DNA of 40,018 nucleotides, taken from NCBI GenBank assembly GCA_023379605.1, contig JAMCQF010000161.1:1-40018 (forward strand), read 5' to 3'. The stretch is from Actinomycetota bacterium. GTDB taxonomy: Bacteria > Actinomycetota > Acidimicrobiia > Acidimicrobiales > JAMCQF01. Positions 7,938 through 16,377 of this stretch are shown in pieces. The position numbers were made by a program, and so were the translations under genes. Positions within the stretch are counted from its first letter, which is position 1; every line of letters starts with the position of its first letter. Below the pieces are notes generated by a model. The model was not told where the DNA came from. It did not search any database and was given only the letters and a program-made list of their open reading frames with translations.

Positions 7938-9041
7938 CTAGGCGGAGCAGCGGTTTGGTCCCAGCTCAAGTCTTCGTAGAGCCACCGGTGGTATGCGTGG
8001 GGCTCCCATGTTGGCATGGATAATCTCCACATAGTTAGGAGGGCGCTCGGTGGTTCGAGCCGAAGCCCATCGGATAAACTCCGACTGGGAGTAGCTTAGC
8101 GGAGCCAGGTCCACTCGTAGGCTCCCGATGGTTTTAGCTACAGGCTCACCGGGTCGGACCTTGACCGCATCTCCATAGTGTGCGGGCAGCACCACCGTAT
8201 CCTCGGCAAGCGTGAGCACCCTGTTGGACAGCGAGTCATGCAGGTTACGAGCGAACTCCTCGGCTCGCTCGGCTAGGTCAGGCCTACCAACGCCATCTAC
8301 GAATAGCGTGTCACCAGTTAGGACAAACTTGTCCGATACGACAAGTACGGTGGAACCCTCCGTGTGGCCCGGCGTGTGCATCGTTGTCACTGCTACCTCT
8401 ATACCACCTGGGAGGATGAACGTATCTCCATCCGCGAGAGGGATGAAGGGGAAGTGGAAAGTGTCAGCTGGGTTCAGGTACAGCGATGCACCAGTAGCTT
8501 GTGCAAGGCTGCGAGCGCCAGAGAGATGGTCCGCGTGCAAATGGCTGTCCATGACCCTTGTTATCTTCCAACCATGTCGGGCGGCGAGCTGTATGTAGAT
8601 ATCGATGTCCATAGATGGATCCAATGCGAGCGCCTCTTCACCAGATCCGAGAACATAGGAGAGACAACCTTTGGCCCTCCGGCGCACCTGGACCAAGGTC
8701 GCAGAACCGACGGTCATCTCTACCTCATCGTAGACGGTTGCCCACCCGCTCATCCCTCCAACCAGGTTTGACACTGTCCACCCAGCTCTAGCGAGCGCCT
8801 CGCTGGCAGGAGCGGAGCGGCCACCGACAGCACAAAGCACCACGACATGCTTGTCAGTGGGAATCTCCGACGCTCTGGCTGCTAGCTCCTGCAATGGGAT
8901 GTTTACAGCCCCAGGGATCGACCATGCAGAGACTTCGTCGGGCTCGCGCACGTCGAGTAGGAACGGCTCGGAATCGGTGCCGAGCATAGAGGCCAGCTCG
9001 ACGGGATCAAGCTGGCGTACCTCTAAATCTTGCAGAGACAT
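7938..9041 (-). CDS. Rhodanese / persulfide-dioxygenase-like metallo-beta-lactamase fusion
   Basis: Two-domain sulfur enzyme of 367 residues. Residues about 5-105 form a rhodanese domain with an active-site cysteine loop CAVGGRS (C70). Residues about 110-340 form an ETHE1-type metallo-beta-lactamase fold with SHLHADH (H167, H169, D171, H172), HTPGHTEG (H226), TGDTLFVDGVGRPDL (D244) and LPAHYGD (H288). ETHE1 relatives oxidise glutathione or other low-molecular-weight persulfides to sulfite at a mononuclear iron, and rhodaneses move the sulfane sulfur. A good GGGAGGA ribosome site lies 5 nt before ATG 9041. The promoter contains a CsoR/CstR-like operator, which supports a role in persulfide or sulfide detoxification. 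It converges with the NlpC gene. The domain order (rhodanese first) differs from the better-studied dioxygenase-first fusions. Confidence 0.9.
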   Translation of the reverse strand: MSLQDLEVRQLDPVELASMLGTDSEPFLLDVREPDEVSAWSIPGAVNIPLQELAARASEIPTDKHVVVLCAVGGRSAPASEALARAGWTVSNLVGGMSGWATVYDEVEMTVGSATLVQVRRRAKGCLSYVLGSGEEALALDPSMDIDIYIQLAARHGWKITRVMDSHLHADHLSGARSLAQATGASLYLNPADTFHFPFIPLADGDTFILPGGIEVAVTTMHTPGHTEGSTVLVVSDKFVLTGDTLFVDGVGRPDLAERAEEFARNLHDSLSNRVLTLAEDTVVLPAHYGDAVKVRPGEPVAKTIGSLRVDLAPLSYSQSEFIRWASARTTERPPNYVEIIHANMGAPRIPPVALRRLELGPNRCSA

Positions 9042-9088
9042 CTGGATCCTCCCTCTTCTTGATTCGCCAACAGCGATTCATTTACATT

Positions 9089-9118
9089 ATCATATACCCT
9101 ACCGGGTATATGGCGCAA
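9089..9118 (-). promoter_or_regulatory. Promoter of the rhodanese/dioxygenase gene
   Basis: Minus-strand TTGCGC (-35, 9113-9118), an 18-bp spacer, then TATGAT (-10, 9089-9094), about 48 nt upstream of the ATG. The spacer is filled by the palindrome at 9092-9111. Confidence 0.5.
9092..9111. promoter_or_regulatory. CsoR/CstR-type operator
   Basis: ATATACCCTACCGGGTATAT is a perfect 8-bp inverted repeat with a 4-bp centre. Its ATACCC...GGGTAT half-sites match the operator form known for the CsoR/RcnR/CstR repressor family. The site covers the spacer and part of the -10 of the persulfide-dioxygenase promoter. No CsoR-family gene is in the window. Confidence 0.65.
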
Positions 9119-9224
9119 GAGAGGCCATCGGCTTGGTATTGGGAGGCCACAGCTCGGCGGGCTCGGTTGAGAGGCCGATTGCATGGTCGAGTGAGCCCAT
9201 GCAAGCTCTACGTTGCCCTTCCTT

Positions 9225-12200
9225 TCAGCCAATCGGCTCCATAGCCGGTCCGGAGCGGGCTATGGCGACCTCGTCAGTGCCCAGGTAGGAGGAAACCACC
9301 ATAGGGTCAGCCAGCACCTTCTCTGGGCTGCCCTCTGAAATTACCTGGCCTAGGTGCATGCAGATGAGGCGGTCTGCTATGGAGCTTATAAGGGGTATGT
9401 CATGCTCGATGACCACCATGGTGGCCCCGGTCTGCTCCCTAAAGGCCAGTATCAGTTCAGCTAACGCTTCGGACTCCCTTTGGGCTATCCCTGAGGACGG
9501 CTCGTCCAACAGCAGCACCTGGGGGCGGTGTGCCATCGCACCAGCCAGCTCCACTATGCGTCGCGTGCCTGTGGAAAGCTCCGAGATGAAAGCGTCCTGG
9601 TAGCGTTCCAGGCCCATCGCGGATATGAGATCTTCGACATGGGCTTTCAGCTCCGCCTCTGAGTCCAAAGACGCTCCCAGCCCCAGTATGCAGGCTATGG
9701 GCTCCCTAACCCTTACATGGCGGTCAAAGCCCACCGCCAGGGCCTCTTTCACCGTCATGGATGGGAACAGCCTGGCGTCTTGGAACATCCGCCCCAGGCC
9801 GTGCTCAAAGCGCAGGAAGGCAGGCAGGGCGGTGATGTCTTGTCCCCCCAGGGCCACGAGCGCGCTCGGTGAGCTCAAAAAGCCCGAGCAGAGGTCAAAC
9901 AGGGTGGTCTTGCCCGCTCCGTTTGCCCCAATAATGCCGACTATCTCGCCCTTGTTGGCATAAAAGCTCACCCCGTCAAGTGCAGCCACGCCCCCAAAGT
10001 GCAGGGTTGCTTCCATGACCTCAAAAGCAGCCGGTTCTGGGTGAGAGCTGGATGGACGAGACGGTACCCCCAGCTCTTTGTGACCAACAGGCCCTTCTAT
10101 AGGTCCATATGGCACATTTCGGTCCAAAAGGCTGCTTGCATTGGATGTCTTTCTTGCCCCAGAGCGCAAAAAGATCGATCTTGCGAGCTCGGGGCGCTCT
10201 TTTAGCTGGGCGGTGGGCCCGCTGAAGCGGACCTGGCCTCGCTCCATGAACACGGCGCGCTCCGCCAAGGCGGTAGCAACGTTTAGGGACTGCTCCACTA
10301 CCACGACAGTGGTGCCTTTCTCTGCGAGCTCTCTCACCACTGCTATCAGTTCTGCCACAACAGCTGGCGCAAGTCCCAAGGAGAGCTCGTCTACCATCAT
10401 GAGCTTGGGCTGGCACAAAAGAGCCTGCGCGATGGTGAGCATCTGCTGCTGGCCACCTGAGAGGTCTGAGGCCCTGGTTGAGAGCTGGCTGGAAAGAGAC
10501 GGGAAGAGCCTGAGCATCTCCAAGGTGTGCTCTGCTAGGTCCTGGTGATCCTTCCTTCTAAGCCAGCCTGCCAGCCGAAGGTTCTCAGCGACGGTGAGCG
10601 AGCCGAACACGCCCCTGCCCCCAGGCACGAGCACAAGCCCTGCTTTCACACGCTGTTGTGGGCTGAGCTTGGTTATGTCCTGCCCGTCAAAGATCACCTT
10701 TCCCTGCTCGGGGCTTACAAGGCCCGAGATTGCCTTTAGGACCGTGGACTTGCCCGCCCCGTTGGTACCGAGCAGGGCGAGGATCTCGCCATGGTCCACA
10801 TTCAGCTCAATGCCAAAGAGCACCTGGACCATCCCGTAGCTCGCATCCACACCTGAGCAGGTGAGCATAGAAGCTCTGCCATCGCCACCTTGGGGTCCTG
10901 GGATCTCCGCAAGCACGGCTCCCTTCGAGCCGGCCTTTGCTTGCATAGCTCCGTCTTGTGCCAAAAGGGCCCGAAGATCGCTTTCATCTGCCAGAGCGCT
11001 ACCATTGGGCGTTGGAGTAGAGGCGCTTTGGCTGAAGTGATCTTCCACAAAGGCCTGCTGGCCAAAGAGCGAGGGGACAGAGAGCCCCTTTTTCTTTGCG
11101 AGAGCTTTCAAGGTGTAATCACGTATCCCATATACAAGCTGGCCCAGCCCAGCTGGTGCGACCATTAGCAAAGCGAGCAGCCCTGCGCCTGTGGCGAGCA
11201 GCTGCGCGGCACCTGAGAGGAAGTACTGGGCGCCTTCTACGTATATGGCCCCAAGAAGGGCCCCAGGGAGCGACCCCAGCCCCCCCACCACCACCATCGT
11301 GAACACCACCAGGCTCTTCTCGGGGTTGAAACCTGAGAAGCTGATGCCTTCCAGCCCTATCGCATAAAGGGCTCCCGCCATGCCCGCAAGAGCACCCGAA
11401 AGCCCAAAGGCAGTCATGCGAGCCCTCTTTGGGCTTATCGAGTATGCAGCGGCTCCCCTTTCGTTGTCACGTGCCGCGACCACCGCACGCCCGGCTCTGG
11501 AGCGGCGGAAGTTGCGTGCGAGAAGGTAGGAGATGGCGAGTATGAAGATGCAGAACCAGTAAAAGACAGCCGGTGAACCAAGCGATATCCGCCCAAACAG
11601 ATAGGGGCGGGGCAGGAAGGAGGGTGTGAGGGCAGGAAAATAGGCGCTGTTTAGCAAGTACTCAGAGACCGGCACGGCAAAGGCAAGGGTGACCACAGCC
11701 AAGAAAAGCCCTTGGACCCTAAGGGCTGGGATGCCTACCACAACTGCACAGAGCGCCCCCACGCCAGCTGAAGCGAGTATTCCAACAAATAGGTCCGCTC
11801 CTGTGTGCACCAAAAGCGCAGCGGTTGTGGCAGCCCCCACCCCTGCAAAGGCGAACTGGCCCAGGCTTATCTGGCCGGCCCAGCCCGTCAGCACCACAAG
11901 CGATACCGCTATGACGGCGTATATGGCCATATAGGAGGCCAAGATGAGCTTGGGGCTGCCAAAGGCGACCGGGAGTGCAACTACGACTCCTGCCAGGACC
12001 AGGACCCCTGCCAGCTTGGCTACGCGCAACTCAGGCAGCGCCTTTAGAACCGCAGGCACCGGCCTTACCTCTCTAAAGGCCACATAGCTCCCCATGCCGG
12101 AGTCATCTACCCTGGTGGCCCTCGGCTTTGCTACAACCAGGGCAAGTAAAACCAGCGCGAACAGAGCCACGTCTACAAAAGCGGAGTTCGGGTATGACCA

Positions 12201-13097
12201 GAACACGGCCTGCTCGAAGACACCTATTGCTATGGAAGCTGCAAAGGTGACAGGAAGGCTTGTCATCTGGCCTACAACAGCTGCAGCCAAAGGGGCCAGC
12301 AGCATCTCTGGCCCAGCCAGCACCCCGAGCTGTGGACCCAAGATGGGAGCTGACAGCATAGAGGCGAGCCCCGACAGCCCCGCTGCTGTCATCCAGGTGG
12401 CAAGTGAGAGCCTCCTTACCGGGATGCCGAGCAGGCTGGCACGCTCGGTGGAGTCAGCAGCCCCCCTTATTGCTATGCCCAGGTCGGTGCGGCCAAAGAA
12501 CCACCACAGGCCGACTACCACCAAAGGAACTACCACTACAACCACCACGTGGTTGCCGTTGAAGACTATGGGGCCCACATGGAATGTGAAGTTAAACGGC
12601 GTGGTAAAGCTAGCAAGGGAGGACAGGTGCGGGACCAGGCTCGGAAGGCCCAGCTCGGCAGCCCCGAGCAGCTGGGCTACCCCAATGGTCGCAACCGTCA
12701 AGATAAGCCTTGGAGCGTTGAAGAACCTCCTTACCACGCTTATCTCTATCGCCGCCCCTGTGGCCACCGCAGCGATGAGCCCGATGGGAAGCGCTGCGAA
12801 GTACGGCAATCCCACACCTGCCACCAAGATCACAGCGACCGTAGCGGCAAGCCCGCCGATCTCCACCTGGGCGAAGTTGACCACCCTTGCGGAGCGGTAG
12901 ATAAGCACGAGCCCCATGGCGGTAAGGGAGCTGAGCGCGCCCAGCACCACCCCCAACAGGATCACCCCGACGGGGAGCCCGTTGGGGAGCGTCGCTGAAG
13001 CTATGGCAAGTGCTGCGAGGCCTGCAAGAGCTGCGGCGAGCCATCTGCGAGCTGAGGGGCCCACCTTTTCCAGGGCACTTATATGTCCATTGGCCAT
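9225..13097 (-). CDS. Single-chain branched-chain amino acid (Liv-type) ABC importer: LivH-LivM-LivF-LivG fusion
   Basis: All four membrane and ATPase modules of a HAAT/Liv importer lie in one 1290-residue ORF. Residues about 20-325 are a LivH permease (GLVLIYRSARVVNFAQVEIG; cytoplasmic loop about 205-230). Residues about 355-665 are a LivM permease (VLTGWAGQISLGQFAFAGVGA; RSRAGRAVVAARDNE loop). A roughly 75-residue polar linker follows. Residues about 743-975 are a LivF ATPase with Walker A GTNGAGKS (777-784), LSGGQQQ (879), Walker B MMVDE (900-904) and a Gln in the H-loop (VEQ), normal for LivF. Residues about 1025-1275 are a LivG ATPase with GANGAGKT (1057), signature LSTGT, LLLDEP (1195-1200) and H-loop EHD. 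No internal stop or frameshift is seen, and every motif is intact. It is third in an operon after a binding protein and an unknown anchored protein, 6 nt after the latter's stop. Substrate is inferred only as an amino acid, amide or urea-like solute. Confidence 0.93.
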   Translation of the reverse strand: MANGHISALEKVGPSARRWLAAALAGLAALAIASATLPNGLPVGVILLGVVLGALSSLTAMGLVLIYRSARVVNFAQVEIGGLAATVAVILVAGVGLPYFAALPIGLIAAVATGAAIEISVVRRFFNAPRLILTVATIGVAQLLGAAELGLPSLVPHLSSLASFTTPFNFTFHVGPIVFNGNHVVVVVVVPLVVVGLWWFFGRTDLGIAIRGAADSTERASLLGIPVRRLSLATWMTAAGLSGLASMLSAPILGPQLGVLAGPEMLLAPLAAAVVGQMTSLPVTFAASIAIGVFEQAVFWSYPNSAFVDVALFALVLLALVVAKPRATRVDDSGMGSYVAFREVRPVPAVLKALPELRVAKLAGVLVLAGVVVALPVAFGSPKLILASYMAIYAVIAVSLVVLTGWAGQISLGQFAFAGVGAATTAALLVHTGADLFVGILASAGVGALCAVVVGIPALRVQGLFLAVVTLAFAVPVSEYLLNSAYFPALTPSFLPRPYLFGRISLGSPAVFYWFCIFILAISYLLARNFRRSRAGRAVVAARDNERGAAAYSISPKRARMTAFGLSGALAGMAGALYAIGLEGISFSGFNPEKSLVVFTMVVVGGLGSLPGALLGAIYVEGAQYFLSGAAQLLATGAGLLALLMVAPAGLGQLVYGIRDYTLKALAKKKGLSVPSLFGQQAFVEDHFSQSASTPTPNGSALADESDLRALLAQDGAMQAKAGSKGAVLAEIPGPQGGDGRASMLTCSGVDASYGMVQVLFGIELNVDHGEILALLGTNGAGKSTVLKAISGLVSPEQGKVIFDGQDITKLSPQQRVKAGLVLVPGGRGVFGSLTVAENLRLAGWLRRKDHQDLAEHTLEMLRLFPSLSSQLSTRASDLSGGQQQMLTIAQALLCQPKLMMVDELSLGLAPAVVAELIAVVRELAEKGTTVVVVEQSLNVATALAERAVFMERGQVRFSGPTAQLKERPELARSIFLRSGARKTSNASSLLDRNVPYGPIEGPVGHKELGVPSRPSSSHPEPAAFEVMEATLHFGGVAALDGVSFYANKGEIVGIIGANGAGKTTLFDLCSGFLSSPSALVALGGQDITALPAFLRFEHGLGRMFQDARLFPSMTVKEALAVGFDRHVRVREPIACILGLGASLDSEAELKAHVEDLISAMGLERYQDAFISELSTGTRRIVELAGAMAHRPQVLLLDEPSSGIAQRESEALAELILAFREQTGATMVVIEHDIPLISSIADRLICMHLGQVISEGSPEKVLADPMVVSSYLGTDEVAIARSGPAMEPIG

Positions 13098-13103
13098 GGC
13101 AGC

Positions 13104-14150
13104 TCAGCTCGAGGTGCTTGAGCCACTCGATAGCACGCTGTAGCCAGAGCCCTCTATGACGCTCCAAAGCTGTGCATATCCAGGGGAGCTCTTGGTGCTC
13201 AAGAACGCGATGCCAACAGTGAACCGATCGCCCAGATAGCTATGGATGGTGCTGGCGGCAACAAGCACGGCGGCGGCTTCGCCAGCAAGTTGAGGACCAG
13301 TAGCAGCTGAACGAGGTTCTGCTACTCCCGCGGCGACGGTGATGTTATGAGGGAGCGACTTTGCAACGGCTTTCAACCAACCTCTAAGGGTTTGGGTGGC
13401 AGCTGGGCTGGAGGTGGCAGAAGGCGACGGAACCAAGATCACCTCAACGTTTTCTCCGCTCGCAGCCATCTCAGAGATCGCCCTGGTGAGACTAGGTGAG
13501 AGGAGCCGGCCCTCTGGAAGCGCCAGTTCAGGTGCCATCTTGCCTGGTTGTGCAGCAGATCCTGGAGCAGAGCCAGGGCTCTTGTCATGGATCGAGGCGC
13601 AGGCAGTGTTGATGGCTTGGATCAGGGTCGCTGGGAGGGCAGAAGTGGGAAGCTGCTGGACCTGCACAGGGCAGGGGGACTGCGCAGCTGGTTGCGGTGG
13701 TTTTGGAGGGCTGCTTCCAGAGGAGCTCCCTGTGCTAGTTGGGCTCGAGCCGGTCGAGCTCGCTTGGACCGGTGTGTCGGAGGAGTCCGAAGAGCCGTTG
13801 GCTCCGCTAGAGGGATAGCTGGTTCCATACTGGTTCGAAATTGCTCCGTAGGGGGCAAATGCTGATCCGAGAGAGGGCGCCGACTGTTGCGAGGAAGGAG
13901 AGAGACTGCTATTGGAGCCGGTACTTCTCGAGAATCCAGCCGGCGTGGTTGTGCCGGTGTAGCCGCTGGTCGGCCTGAAGGCCAGAGGGACAGCTGGTTG
14001 GTGGGATGAGGTACTTGGGAACATGGTAACCACCAGAGCCAAGAACCCAGCCCCGAGCGCGAGCGGGTAATAGCGTCTGGCCAGCTCGCGTAGGTGTTGC
14101 CGTGCCAGCTTGGCGACGGTGGCTTCATCCAGCTTTTCAGGCTCGTCCAT
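13104..14150 (-). CDS. Membrane-anchored protein of unknown function in Liv operon
   Basis: I do not recognise a family for this 348-residue protein. It has a short charged cytoplasmic N-terminus and one transmembrane segment (YYPLALGAGFLALVVTMF, about residues 27-45). A long Ser/Gly/Pro/Thr-rich linker (about 48-160) follows, then a compact extracytoplasmic domain (about 165-340). That domain has two Cys (SPCPV, NTACAS) that could form a disulfide and alternating strands such as VEVILVPSPSA, ITVAAGVAE and RFTVGIAFL, suggesting an alpha/beta fold. It sits 53 nt after the binding-protein gene and 6 nt before the single-chain transporter, so it is almost certainly co-expressed with them. A role as a second solute receptor or assembly/accessory factor is a guess. 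An AAGG box precedes ATG 14150. Confidence 0.8.
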   Translation of the reverse strand: MDEPEKLDEATVAKLARQHLRELARRYYPLALGAGFLALVVTMFPSTSSHQPAVPLAFRPTSGYTGTTTPAGFSRSTGSNSSLSPSSQQSAPSLGSAFAPYGAISNQYGTSYPSSGANGSSDSSDTPVQASSTGSSPTSTGSSSGSSPPKPPQPAAQSPCPVQVQQLPTSALPATLIQAINTACASIHDKSPGSAPGSAAQPGKMAPELALPEGRLLSPSLTRAISEMAASGENVEVILVPSPSATSSPAATQTLRGWLKAVAKSLPHNITVAAGVAEPRSAATGPQLAGEAAAVLVAASTIHSYLGDRFTVGIAFLSTKSSPGYAQLWSVIEGSGYSVLSSGSSTSS

Positions 14151-14203
14151 CCCTGGCCTTCATTTTCGCTGTGGTTGCTCGAGCTGGCATCTGTATTCAC
14201 CCG

Positions 14204-16048
14204 CTAATGGCCAAAGCAGTTGAGCTGCTGACGAGGCCCACCATAGGCAGCCTGGTCGTCGAATGGGTACCACTTGCCTCCGTCGCAGGCTTGCCAAGCC
14301 CCCTGCTTTCCATCGAAGTTGCTTGTAGCAGACGGGCTCCACCAGCTGACTGGGCCGGTCGCCACGGGATCGAACACATCCTGACCGTAGACCCAGGTTC
14401 CGAACTCCCCGTTGCCTTCAGAGGGCGGTAGTGAGAACATGCCCTGTTCGAAGCTCTGTGGTGTGAGGTCCGGGCCTGCTGCCTGCAAGCCCGCGAAGAG
14501 CTGTATCAAGGTCTCGTAGGCTACGTAGTAGTACTGCTCTGCTGGCGGGTTGCCGTGGTCTGCCAGCTGGAAGGCCTTGTAGGCCTCGGTCTGGCTGTTG
14601 ACTGGGTACTGCGGACCGTTGGACAGCGCGTGGTCCCACTGGTCTTGAGCGAAGTTGCGGGTGTCGGGATCTCCCCAGTAGTCGGTCAGCCACTCCGGGT
14701 AGTAGTCCTGCTGGTCTGCTGCTTTCGACATGAATATGGGGATGAGCGGGTCACAGCCGCATATGACCGTGGTGACGCCAGCCGCTTTCATCTGGGCCAC
14801 CATGCTCGTGGCCTGTTGCTCGAAGGTGGTGAGGTTGATCGAGTAGCTCTCACGCTTGGCGATGCTCACGCCGCACTTGGAGAGACCATTTTGAATGTCG
14901 TTGCCGTCGTCCATGTAGACAGGGTTGACTGGGGTGATGAGGCCAAACTTACGAACGGTGCTCGAGTACTGCGGACTGAAGATGGCATTCATTCCCGCCA
15001 TGCGCTGGCAGACGGTGTTGACGAGACCCTTTGCCGAGTTGGTGCCTGTGGGCGTGTATGCAGAGTATTCATATGGCGCGTACTGCTCGTACCATGACTG
15101 TGGCATGTAAGTTCCCCCCATGGCGATAATGTGCTGCTCAGCCAAGTCCTGCTGGTAGGGCTGCGCAGAGAACAGCGGGAAGGTCACGTCCGCAAAGGCA
15201 CCCAGGCTGTATGCGGTAGCGGCGTCTGCCTGAGCGCCCTGGAGATCCTCACCCTGGTCCTCTTCTAAGTAGTCTCCCTGTGCCTGGAAGGTCTTGAGCA
15301 CCACTTTGCGACCGTAGAGCTCGTATTGGGTATTGAAGAACTTGATGTAGGTCTGCATGTCCTGTATGTAGGCGGGATCGTTGGGGAACGCAGATCCTGC
15401 CAAGGATTCGACGGCAGATTGCTGGGCAGAGTTGGGAATGGCGTAGCTGAGCGTTATGGTCGTGGGGGTCACCCCGTGTGCGGTCGCCCCGCCATTATTG
15501 CCATGGAACGCGGGCACACAGTTCGGCGCGTACACAGACCAGCTGAACTGGCGCACCCCAGGCCCGCACTTGATACCCGTTACTGCGACCCCTGAGCTTG
15601 CAGAGCCAGAGCTGGAGGTACCGTTGGAGGTCGGTCCTGAGGAGCTTGCATAACCGGCTGAGCCAGAGGAGCCGCCCGATCCTAGTGTGCTTGAGTACCC
15701 TCCTGAGCTGCTTGAGCTACCTGCTTGGTAGTTGCTTCCCTGAAGAGAGGAGCTTGAGCTTCTGAGATGGGATCCACGGAGGCTGGAGCGGCCTGACCTG
15801 GTAGATGCAGGGCCTGCCTGGTTGGTTGTCAGCTGGCCGGTCGCTCCTGGTATTGGAGCTGCCAGAGCGACGATGAGCCCTAATGCAGCCGTGCATATTG
15901 CCAGCGGGCTCCAGCGAGCAGCGACCTTTAAGAGGTAGCGACGGGTCTCTAGGTCCAAAAGGCGTGGTGAGCTTGGGTAGGAGGCCCGGCTCTTAACTCC
16001 AGGCGGCCCTTGGCTGCCATATTGTCCCCCAGAAGCTGGCTGATCCAC
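14204..16048 (-). CDS. Membrane-anchored type I periplasmic binding protein (Liv family)
   Basis: Extracytoplasmic solute receptor for the downstream transporter. It starts at GTG 16048, with GAGAGGAG 6 nt before. The 614-residue chain has a cytoplasmic head of about 45 residues, a transmembrane anchor (PLAICTAALGLIVALAAPI, about 48-66) and no lipobox. A Ser/Gly-rich tether (about 70-150) follows, then a receptor domain (about 190-560) of the leucine/amide-binding type with GVTPTTITLSYAIP, TYIKFFNTQYELYGRKVVLK, VTFPLFSAQP, and YYYVAYETLIQLFAGLQAAG. A C-terminal extension contains WQACDGGKWYPFDDQ. Typical Liv receptors are soluble or lipid-anchored, so a transmembrane anchor with a long tether is unusual; the next gene has the same build. 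First gene of a three-gene operon. Confidence 0.87.
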   Translation of the reverse strand: MDQPASGGQYGSQGPPGVKSRASYPSSPRLLDLETRRYLLKVAARWSPLAICTAALGLIVALAAPIPGATGQLTTNQAGPASTRSGRSSLRGSHLRSSSSSLQGSNYQAGSSSSSGGYSSTLGSGGSSGSAGYASSSGPTSNGTSSSGSASSGVAVTGIKCGPGVRQFSWSVYAPNCVPAFHGNNGGATAHGVTPTTITLSYAIPNSAQQSAVESLAGSAFPNDPAYIQDMQTYIKFFNTQYELYGRKVVLKTFQAQGDYLEEDQGEDLQGAQADAATAYSLGAFADVTFPLFSAQPYQQDLAEQHIIAMGGTYMPQSWYEQYAPYEYSAYTPTGTNSAKGLVNTVCQRMAGMNAIFSPQYSSTVRKFGLITPVNPVYMDDGNDIQNGLSKCGVSIAKRESYSINLTTFEQQATSMVAQMKAAGVTTVICGCDPLIPIFMSKAADQQDYYPEWLTDYWGDPDTRNFAQDQWDHALSNGPQYPVNSQTEAYKAFQLADHGNPPAEQYYYVAYETLIQLFAGLQAAGPDLTPQSFEQGMFSLPPSEGNGEFGTWVYGQDVFDPVATGPVSWWSPSATSNFDGKQGAWQACDGGKWYPFDDQAAYGGPRQQLNCFGH

Positions 16049-16377
16049 AGCACGCTCCTCTCAATCCCCCTAGGAAGCCCGCCATTGCAGGCATCTACCG
16101 AGGTAACGAACGTCGAGCAGCTATCTTGCGGTCTTCCCATTAGGGGGAGCTGATGTGGTCTTATGGCCAAGACAGGCGGGCAGGGCATCGACCACAGGCG
16201 GTCATCTAGCCAGCACGAGCTGCTGCAAAGAGGTAGCGGAGGCTATGAGTGGCAACGCACCAGAGGTAGGAATCGCTAAAGGGCACTCTCAGAGGCTCTT
16301 GGTGGCTCCGTGTCGTGGAAAGCCGCGCCTCGGCAGGGCTTGCGAAGTATGCTCTCATACCGGCCATGGGGAAACGA
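16049..16377. other. Divergent intergenic region, no gene seen
   Basis: 329 bp between the divergent binding-protein and L,D-transpeptidase genes. It must hold promoters for both directions, but I find no convincing -35/-10 pair or palindrome. The short ORFs across it have no recognisable product. Confidence 0.5.

Noticed and set aside
12094-12900. 268-aa plus-strand ORF and other long ORFs opposite the Liv fusion
   Set aside because: They lie antisense to well-conserved permease and ATPase motifs, have Thr/Ala/Ser-biased composition and match no family.
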